Source of the DNA: Alphaproteobacteria bacterium
Lineage (GTDB): Bacteria > Pseudomonadota > Alphaproteobacteria > Sphingomonadales > Emcibacteraceae
Assembly (NCBI GenBank): GCA_013152615.1
Contig: JAADGA010000032.1
Span: forward strand, 1 to 10,642
Direction: 5' to 3'
Length of the DNA stretch: 10,642 bases
A program made the position numbers and the translations under genes. Below are positions 5,710 to 10,642 of this stretch, in pieces (position 1 is the stretch's first letter; the number at the start of each line of letters is the position of its first letter). The notes under the pieces are model-generated. The model saw nothing but the letters and a program-made list of their open reading frames with translations, ran no database searches and was not told where the DNA came from.

Positions 5710-7563
5710 TTACTCCAGTCCGAATTCATCTTCCCCAATCAGAAAATTATCATTGATATAATCTGCGGAGCCATCATCCAGCAAGGCGAATTCCGCCGTC
5801 TTTTTTCTGGTATCGGAAATGTTCGATCCGGGGAACTGGTTGAGGATGGCGCTGACCAGCGGAGTTTCCCTCAGCCGGGCCAGCAATTTCCGGTCATTCT
5901 CCCGCTCCTGTTCATACAGGGTATCGTCGCCCTGCCCCATCGTCCGGGAAATAAGCCAGTTTTTCCCGGTCCAGTGTTTCAGCAGGCCGATCATCCGGCC
6001 GGTAATATCCTTGGGAACAGGGTCTTTCAGCCGGATATCCAGCCTTCCCGGGGCAAAACTCTCCAGATGGACATTATCGTTGAGGTGAAAGGCAATCGTG
6101 GCTTCGTTATGACGTTCAAACAGGGCAACAAATTCTTCAAAGCTTGCCGGTGAAGGCTCAAACTCCTGATCTTCAGCCGGCAGAATATCCCGGGCGAGTA
6201 TTCGGGCCTGACCATGATTGCGGATCAGCCGAAACGCCTTCGGGCTGGCGGTATCATCTTTGTTCTCCAGATTTTTCTCCAGATTCTTTTCCGGGTTTCT
6301 CTCTGGGTTTCTCTCTGGGCTTTTCTCTGGGCTTTTCTCTGGGATATGACGCGCTGTCGCGCCATCATTACCGGAAGAATTCTTCAACTGTCTGATTATT
6401 TCCCCCGGCGTCGGCAGTCCGCTGGCATAGGTCATCCTGACCAGCAGCATTTCCGCCGCCGCCAGCGGTGACGGGGCCATCCGCACCTCTTCCAGTCCTT
6501 TCAACAGCATCTGCCACGCCCGTGTCAGCACCGGCATGCTGAGGCCCGAGGCCATTTCAAGCCCGTGTTGGCGTTCGGCTTCGGAGGTGACAGTATCCTC
6601 GCCCGCGTCCGGCACCACTTTCAGCCGGGTCAGCCAGTGGGTCAGTTCGAGCATATCACTTAAAATGATTGCCGGATCGGCACCGTGATCATATTGATGG
6701 CGTAATTGTTCAAGCGCGTCGGCGACCTCACCCTGCATGACCGCCCGATAAAGATCAAGTATCTGCGCCCGGTCGGCAAGACCGAGCATATCGCGGACCT
6801 GCTGCTCGCTGACAGTGCCGGCCCCGTGGGCAAAGGCCTGATCCAGCAGGCTCAGGCCATCCCGGACCGAGCCTTCTGCCGCCCGGGAAATCATCGCGAG
6901 CGCCTTGTCGTCAATCTGGTAATTTTCGAGCGCGGCAAGTTTGCCAAAATGATGGTTAAGCTGGTCAATGGAAATCCGGCGCAGGTCAAAGCGCTGACAG
7001 CGGCTGAGCACTGTGACCGGGACTTTGCGGATTTCGGTGGTGGCAAAGATAAATTTTACATGTTCCGGCGGTTCTTCCAGTGTCTTCAACAGCGCGTTAA
7101 AGGCGTTGCGCGACAGCATATGGACCTCATCAATGATATAGATCTTGAATCGGGCCGAAACCGAGGCGTAACGCACCCCTTCGATGATTTCGCGGATATC
7201 GTCAACACCGGTGCGGCTGGCGGCGTCCATCTCCATCACATCGACATGACGGGATTCGGTAATTGAGCGGCAGTTGTCACAGACCCCGCACGGCGCTATG
7301 GTCGGCCCGCCTTTGTCATCCGGCCCGGTACAGTTCAGCGCCTTGGCAATGATACGCGCCGTGGTGGTTTTACCAACCCCGCGCACCCCGGTCAGGATAA
7401 AGGCATGGGCCAGCCGTCCACTTTCAATGGCATTTGACAGGGTGCGGACCATGGCATCCTGACCAATCAGCTCATCAAAATTCAATGGCCGGTATTTTCG
7501 CGCCAGTACACGGTAATTTTCATCGGGTTTGGGGGGGGGCGCGGGCATTTGGCTTTTATCCAT
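5710..7563 (-). CDS. dnaX: DNA polymerase III subunit gamma/tau (clamp loader ATPase)
   Basis: This 617-residue DnaX forms the ATPase core of the clamp loader and tethers polymerase cores. Visible are YRPLNFDELIGQD, Walker A GVRGVGKTT (59-67), zinc-module cysteines 78, 92, 95 and 98, Walker B IYIIDEVHML (Asp145/Glu146), sensor FIFATTE and the arginine-finger SRC motif (177-179). Collar domain III extends to about residue 375. A disordered linker with seven tetrapeptide repeats (residues 408-435) follows, then a tau-type C-terminal domain (from about 462, FEEFVALFERHNEA) expected to contact the polymerase. No A_AAA_AAG slippery heptamer was found, so a gamma form by E. coli-type frameshifting is not supported. 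The start is ATG 7561-7563; neither it nor the in-frame Met6 has a clear Shine-Dalgarno. Confidence 0.97.
   Translation of the reverse strand: MDKSQMPAPPPKPDENYRVLARKYRPLNFDELIGQDAMVRTLSNAIESGRLAHAFILTGVRGVGKTTTARIIAKALNCTGPDDKGGPTIAPCGVCDNCRSITESRHVDVMEMDAASRTGVDDIREIIEGVRYASVSARFKIYIIDEVHMLSRNAFNALLKTLEEPPEHVKFIFATTEIRKVPVTVLSRCQRFDLRRISIDQLNHHFGKLAALENYQIDDKALAMISRAAEGSVRDGLSLLDQAFAHGAGTVSEQQVRDMLGLADRAQILDLYRAVMQGEVADALEQLRHQYDHGADPAIILSDMLELTHWLTRLKVVPDAGEDTVTSEAERQHGLEMASGLSMPVLTRAWQMLLKGLEEVRMAPSPLAAAEMLLVRMTYASGLPTPGEIIRQLKNSSGNDGATARHIPEKSPEKSPERNPERNPEKNLEKNLENKDDTASPKAFRLIRNHGQARILARDILPAEDQEFEPSPASFEEFVALFERHNEATIAFHLNDNVHLESFAPGRLDIRLKDPVPKDITGRMIGLLKHWTGKNWLISRTMGQGDDTLYEQERENDRKLLARLRETPLVSAILNQFPGSNISDTRKKTAEFALLDDGSADYINDNFLIGEDEFGLE
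6259..6342 (-). repeat. 12-bp minisatellite (seven units) in the dnaX linker
   Basis: Seven 12-bp units in register with the codons encode, N to C, PEKS PEKS PERN PERN PEKN LEKN LENK. The units at 6319-6330 and 6331-6342 are identical, as are those at 6295-6306 and 6307-6318, indicating recent unit duplication. Because 12 is a multiple of three, changes in copy number would keep the reading frame. Confidence 0.9.
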
Positions 7564-7584
7564 GCTTTAGAGGCTGTTTTAACC

Positions 7585-7614
7585 ACTATAAAACCGTCAG
7601 GCACAATTTGCCAG
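7585..7614 (-). promoter_or_regulatory. Possible dnaX promoter
   Basis: On the minus strand, TATAGT (7585-7590, one mismatch to the consensus) lies 18 bp from CTGGCA (7609-7614, two mismatches). Transcription would start near 7578, about 15 nt before the ATG. It lies between the SRP RNA and dnaX, so dnaX could be transcribed separately or as read-through from ffs. Confidence 0.35.
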
Positions 7615-7640
7615 CAGCGACTGTAATTTTTTAATATTTT

Positions 7641-7737
7641 GATGGTGGGAGACTGGACGACCCGACATATCCTGTTACGGCTGCTCCCTTCCGGGCCTGA
7701 CCGGATTGGCAGGTCAATCGTCCGCCAGTCTCCCGGC
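7641..7737 (-). ncRNA. ffs: Signal recognition particle RNA, small bacterial (4.5S) type
   Basis: The RNA binds Ffh to form the SRP that targets inner-membrane proteins to FtsY. On the minus strand the conserved domain IV hairpin is unmistakable: CCGGAAGGGAGCAGCC (GGAA tetraloop and asymmetric internal loop), within 7679-7702. The ends pair perfectly over ten bases (7647-7656 with 7725-7734, GGGAGACTGG/CCAGTCTCCC), and an additional GGACGA/TCGTCC pairing continues the rod, giving a single hairpin of about 95 nt. The exact ends are estimated. The position immediately upstream of dnaX is common in Alphaproteobacteria. No U-rich terminator follows, so the 3' end may be made by processing. Confidence 0.95.
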
Positions 7738-7740
7738 GCA

Positions 7741-7769
7741 TATATGGTCTTTTTTTATAGCAAGATCAA
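7741..7769 (-). promoter_or_regulatory. Promoter of the SRP RNA
   Basis: On the minus strand, TTGATC (7764-7769) and CATATA (7741-7746) are 17 bp apart, and the predicted start falls at the first bases of the SRP RNA terminal stem (about 7734-7737). The A-rich spacer and the fit with the RNA 5' end support it. Confidence 0.6.
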
Positions 7770-7802
7770 GTCAGTTATTTACCTGAGAATAAAAAACATT
7801 AC

Positions 7803-7831
7803 TTGTGGCAAGTTTAATTGAGCTTTACTAT
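7803..7831 (+). promoter_or_regulatory. Possible promoter of the thioesterase gene
   Basis: TTGTGG (7803-7808) and TACTAT (7826-7831) are 17 bp apart, giving a start near 7838 and a leader of about 35 nt. A short dyad ACTTG/CAAGT (7801-7813) overlaps the -35 element. Confidence 0.4.
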
Positions 7832-7872
7832 TGCGTTTAACAGTGGAAACAAAATTAGCGAAAGAACAGTGA

Positions 7873-8298
7873 ATGGATAAATCTCTTCAAACCTGTCAGG
7901 GAACCGTATTTCCGTGGCATTGTGATCATATGGGCCATATGAATGTGATGCATTATGTTGGTAAATTTGATGAAGCGACCTGGAGTTTTTTTTCGGCGCT
8001 CGGCCTGCCGGGCAAAAGAATGCGTGATGAGCAAAAAGGCATGGTCGCGGTAGAACAGCATATCCACTATAAGAAGGAACTTATGGCCGGGGATGTTGTG
8101 GTTATCCATAGTGAAATTGTGGAGTTCGCCGATAAATCGGTCAAGTTTCGCCATGAAATGCGCGATCTGGAAACCGGTGATATTGCGGCAATAACAACGC
8201 TGACCGCGCTTTATTTTGATAAGGTTGAGCGCCGGGCGATCAGCCTGCCGGACGATATGAGGGCAAAGCTGCGGGATATGAGTGGCCCGGCATCGTAA
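7873..8298 (+). CDS. Hotdog-fold acyl-CoA thioesterase family protein
   Basis: This 141-residue protein has the 4HBT/YbgC-type signature near the N-terminus: WHCDHMGHMNVMHYVGKFDEATW, with Asp18 in the catalytic position followed by GHMN (21-24) and the start of the long central helix. Later strands (VAVEQHIHYKKELMAGDVVVIHSEIVEF, SVKFRHEMRDLETGDIAAITTLTALYFD) complete a single hotdog domain, which would act as a dimer or tetramer in the cytoplasm. These enzymes hydrolyse thioesters such as acyl-CoA; the chain type cannot be read from sequence. The ATG at 7873 has only a weak GAAAGA upstream. A flavin-binding protein gene follows after 42 bp on the same strand, possibly in one transcript. Confidence 0.85.
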   Translation: MDKSLQTCQGTVFPWHCDHMGHMNVMHYVGKFDEATWSFFSALGLPGKRMRDEQKGMVAVEQHIHYKKELMAGDVVVIHSEIVEFADKSVKFRHEMRDLETGDIAAITTLTALYFDKVERRAISLPDDMRAKLRDMSGPAS

Positions 8299-8340
8299 AT
8301 TTTCAGCAACAGAAATTTATCAGGATACGGGAATATTATC

Positions 8341-8937
8341 ATGGTGCGGGGATATGATCTTGAGAGCAGGCCACCACATCAGCAGCGACGCGGCCAGCTA
8401 AAGCAGGATGACGACTGGATCCGGGCGCTGATCACACGGCTGCCGCTGGGCTATTTCGCCACCCGCTGGGATGACCAGCCCTTTGTTCATCCGATGACTT
8501 ATGTCTATGTTGAGGACAAACACTGCATTTATATGCATGGCTCCACCGTCGGGCGGCGGCGGGCCAACACCGGACGCCATGACAAGATGTGTTTTTGCGC
8601 CACCGAAACCGGGCGGCTGTTACCATCCAATCAGGCGGTGCATTTTTCGCTTCAGTATCGCAGCGTCATGGCCTTCGGCTCAGTCCGCCAAGTCGATGAG
8701 CAAGCAGAGAAGAACACCGCCCTCTATGCCCTGATTGACAAATATTTCACCCCGATGACGCTGAACGAAGACTACAGCCCGATCCGTGCTGAAGACCTTG
8801 AGATGACCACGGTTTTTGCCCTTGATATTGCGAACTGGAGCGGCAAGGAAAACTGGCAACCGCGGGCGACCATGGATGACCGGGGCTGGCCGGGGCTTGA
8901 TGAAAAATGGTTGCGGAATGACGCCTTTGACTTTTAA
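8341..8937 (+). CDS. Pyridoxamine 5'-phosphate oxidase-like FMN-binding protein
   Basis: This 198-residue protein has a split-barrel flavin-binding fold of the NimA / Pyridox_ox_2 type. Visible are LPLGYFATRWDDQPFVHPMTYVYVEDKHCIYMHG (35-66), the presumed FMN-phosphate loop HGSTVGRRRANT (66-77), a MCFCATE strand and the YRSVMAFGSVRQVDE strand (106-120). Family members include flavin reductases, 5-nitroimidazole reductase-like proteins and haem-binding relatives, so no reaction is assigned. The sequence is not close to true PdxH, which has longer PLP/FMN motifs. The start ATG 8341 has GGGAA about seven bases upstream. It ends seven bases before the convergent stop codon of pyrC. Confidence 0.82.
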   Translation: MVRGYDLESRPPHQQRRGQLKQDDDWIRALITRLPLGYFATRWDDQPFVHPMTYVYVEDKHCIYMHGSTVGRRRANTGRHDKMCFCATETGRLLPSNQAVHFSLQYRSVMAFGSVRQVDEQAEKNTALYALIDKYFTPMTLNEDYSPIRAEDLEMTTVFALDIANWSGKENWQPRATMDDRGWPGLDEKWLRNDAFDF

Positions 8938-8944
8938 CGGAATG

Positions 8945-10273
8945 TTACCCGTTCAGGGTATCCTGAAAGCGCATTGGCTGGCCGGTGGCTTGCTGGGCAA
9001 GCACCCCCTGCCACATGACTTTTTTGCCGCGAACGAAAGTGCCGACCGGCTTGCCGACCAGTTCACGCCCGCTAAAGGGTGACCAGCCGCATTTGCTTTG
9101 CAGCCAGTCGTCGTCAATCACCCATTTCTTCCTGAGATCGACCAGAGTGAGATCAGCGTCATAACCGACCGCAAGCCGACCTTTCCCGGCGATATTAAAC
9201 AGCCGCGCCGGACCGGCACTGGTGAGGTCAACCAGCCGTTCCAGCGATAATAATCCCTTGTTGACCTGATCCAGCATCAGCGGCAGCAGGGTCTGCGTCC
9301 CCGGCATGCCGGACGGGCTTTCGGGATAGGGCAACGCCTTTTTATCTTTCTCATGGGGGGCATGATCAGAGCCCAATATATCAACAATGCCAACACTCAA
9401 TGCCTTCCACAGGCCGACCCGTTCGGCCTCGTCCCGGATCGGCGGATTCATCTGGGCATATGTGCCAAGCTGGTCATAACAGTCCGGTGCCGACAGGATG
9501 AGATGCTGGGGCGTAACCTCGACCGAGGCGACATCCTTATAGGCGGCAAGCAGGGCCATTTCTTTTTCGGTGGTAACATGAAGCACATGAATCCGGCGAC
9601 CGGTCTTTCGGGCTATATCCAGAATGCGGTCCGTCGCCCGATAGGCGGTTTCGCGGTCGCGCCAGACCGGATGCTGTGAAACCCCGCCCTTTTTCGACAG
9701 ATATTTGCGCTCTTTCAGCCGCTCTTCATCTTCGGCATGAATGGCTATCCGGCGGGTACCGTTCAGGAGAATATCGGTCAGGGTATGGTCATCGGCAACC
9801 AGCAGATCACCGGTGGACGAGCCCATAAAAATCTTGATGCCGCAGCAGCCGGGTAATCTTTCCAGTTCATTCAGCCGGTTGGCATTCTGGCTGGTGGCGC
9901 CGACATAAAAGCCAAAATCGCACCACATGCGGTTTGTCGCCCGCCCGACCTTGTCGGCGAGGGCGGCGGCTGTGGTGGTTGGCGGCGCGGTATTGGGCAT
10001 TTCAAACACTGCCGTCACCCCGCCCATAACCGCGGCGCGGCTGCCGCTTTCAAGGTCTTCTTTGGCCGAGGCCCCCGGTTCGCGGAAATGCACCTGGGTA
10101 TCAATCACCCCCGGCAGCAGATGCAGCCCGCTGGCATCAATGGTTTCTCCGGCGTCAACATTACCAAGATCACCGATGGCGACAATAATATCATCTCTGA
10201 TGGCGATATCCGTACATTCGGTGCCATTATGAGATACACAAATTGCGTTTTTTATTAAAATATCAATGGCCAC
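8945..10273 (-). CDS. pyrC: Dihydroorotase, class I
   Basis: Dihydroorotase (442 residues) closes carbamoyl-aspartate to dihydroorotate in de novo pyrimidine synthesis. It has the amidohydrolase layout: an N-terminal small beta domain, the metal-site motif IDTQVHFREPG (57-67), the lysine to be carboxylated in GIKIFMGSS (Lys147), His179 (IHAEDEE), His232 (HVLHVTTEKE), and the catalytic Asp303 in GSDHAPHEKDKK. SPSGMPGTQTLLPLMLD and TSAGPARLFNIAGKGRLAVGYDADLTLVD follow at the C-terminus. The first His of the usual HxH pair is Gln60, with only His62 kept. I recall TQVHFREPG/SQVHFREPG as usual in alphaproteobacterial homologues, so this is probably a subfamily trait. An allantoinase or hydantoinase is less likely given the EMPNTAPPTTT and MNPPIRDEAER motifs. 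The start is GTG 10271-10273, with GACGGA at good spacing. Confidence 0.88.
   Translation of the reverse strand: MAIDILIKNAICVSHNGTECTDIAIRDDIIVAIGDLGNVDAGETIDASGLHLLPGVIDTQVHFREPGASAKEDLESGSRAAVMGGVTAVFEMPNTAPPTTTAAALADKVGRATNRMWCDFGFYVGATSQNANRLNELERLPGCCGIKIFMGSSTGDLLVADDHTLTDILLNGTRRIAIHAEDEERLKERKYLSKKGGVSQHPVWRDRETAYRATDRILDIARKTGRRIHVLHVTTEKEMALLAAYKDVASVEVTPQHLILSAPDCYDQLGTYAQMNPPIRDEAERVGLWKALSVGIVDILGSDHAPHEKDKKALPYPESPSGMPGTQTLLPLMLDQVNKGLLSLERLVDLTSAGPARLFNIAGKGRLAVGYDADLTLVDLRKKWVIDDDWLQSKCGWSPFSGRELVGKPVGTFVRGKKVMWQGVLAQQATGQPMRFQDTLNG
8952..8967. terminator. Hairpin at the convergent ends of the flavoprotein gene and pyrC
   Basis: TTCAGG (8952-8957) and CCTGAA (8962-8967) form a perfect 6-bp stem with a 4-nt loop, 15 bases after the flavoprotein stop and inside the last codons of pyrC. 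There is no U tract, so termination is only a possibility. Confidence 0.22.
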
Positions 10274-10356
10274 TGGAATCCGTCTTTCATTTAAGTTATC
10301 ATCACTGCAATACCCTCATTTGGCATAATGTTACAACATAATTGTGATCCGCTGTT
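10274..10356. promoter_or_regulatory. Divergent intergenic region pyrC/wecB with a 12-bp dyad
   Basis: This 83-bp AT-rich gap must hold start signals for both genes. It contains a dyad ATGTT-AC-AACAT at 10328-10339, a possible operator, and CATAAT (10324-10329) as a weak -10 candidate for wecB. No confident -35 element was seen for either gene. Confidence 0.35.
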
Positions 10357-10642
10357 ATGCATAAAATCCCTACGGCCCTGTTCTGTTGCGGTTCACGGCC
10401 GGAATTAATCAAGATTTCACCGGTTTATCATAAATTGGCCCGAGGGACGGAAATTACCCCGCTTCTCTGTGTCACCGGCCAGCATCGGGATATCCTGGGA
10501 CCACATCTTGCCGGTCTGGACATGAGGCCGGATTTTGAGCTGGATGTGATGCGTGACGGCCAGAGCCTCGATCAATTGATGGCCCGGTTATTTATCCAGT
10601 TGCCGGGGGTGCTTGATCAGGGTCACCCGGACATTGTTATCA
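10357..10642 (+). CDS. wecB: UDP-N-acetylglucosamine 2-epimerase, N-terminal part (cut by window edge)
   Basis: The first 95 residues read MHKIPTALFCCGSRPELIKISPVYHKLARG..., followed by LLCVTGQHRDIL, LDMRPDFELDVMRDGQSLDQLMARLFIQLPGVLDQGHPDIVI. These are the hallmark segments of non-hydrolysing UDP-GlcNAc 2-epimerases (GT-B fold), which convert UDP-GlcNAc to UDP-ManNAc for surface polysaccharides. The family's usual GTRPE is GSRPE here, a mild change. The ATG at 10357-10359 has no good Shine-Dalgarno. It is divergent from pyrC, and its partners would lie beyond the right edge. Confidence 0.88.
   Translation, partial: MHKIPTALFCCGSRPELIKISPVYHKLARGTEITPLLCVTGQHRDILGPHLAGLDMRPDFELDVMRDGQSLDQLMARLFIQLPGVLDQGHPDIVI

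Noticed and set aside
6271..6277. Programmed frameshift site for a DnaX gamma form
   Set aside because: Only a run of five A residues is present (GAG AAA AAT); there is no A_AAA_AAG heptamer and no clear downstream stem.
6259..6342. CRISPR-like repeat array
   Set aside because: The units are contiguous 12-mers without spacers and lie in frame within dnaX.
7639..7821. Plus-strand open frame of 60 codons over the SRP RNA
   Set aside because: The stretch is the SRP RNA and its promoter; the frame is accidental.

Overview
The window looks like part of an alphaproteobacterial chromosome. The signs are a moderately GC-rich sequence, a small bacterial SRP RNA directly upstream of dnaX-ybaB-recR, a DnaX with the alphaproteobacterial type of tau C-terminus, and a dihydroorotase whose metal-site motif reads TQVHFREPG, a form I associate with that class. 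Genus cannot be assigned by reading.

Left part (1-4262). A partial luciferase-like (LLM) flavin oxidoreductase runs off the left edge on the minus strand. A divergent intergenic region of about 255 bp follows, holding four tandem 11-bp repeats just upstream of a good promoter for the LLM gene. Next is a tightly packed plus-strand cassette of three genes: a flavoprotein monooxygenase (broken by one frameshift), an ABC exporter with fused membrane and ATPase domains, and a small cytoplasmic subtilisin-like protease. Together they match qhpG, qhpF and qhpE, which mature quinohemoprotein amine dehydrogenase (QHNDH), the periplasmic amine-oxidising enzyme with a cysteine tryptophylquinone (CTQ) cofactor and thioether-crosslinked gamma subunit. 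The structural genes (qhpA, qhpB, qhpC) and the radical-SAM crosslinker (qhpD) are not in the window. The cassette is closed off on both sides by genes on the opposite strand. This is the most interesting feature here.

Middle part (4263-7770), all minus strand: SRP RNA (ffs), dnaX, ybaB, recR and a GFA/CENP-V-type zinc protein. This is a replication and recombination housekeeping block (clamp loader, nucleoid protein, RecFOR-pathway recombination mediator) with a GFA gene added at its 3' end. The DnaX linker carries a seven-unit 12-bp minisatellite.

Right part (7771-10642): a plus-strand hotdog-fold thioesterase followed by a pyridoxamine-phosphate-oxidase-like flavin-binding protein. These converge on a minus-strand class I dihydroorotase (pyrC), which is divergent from a partial UDP-GlcNAc 2-epimerase (wecB) that leaves the window on the right. 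This side reads as ordinary core metabolism.
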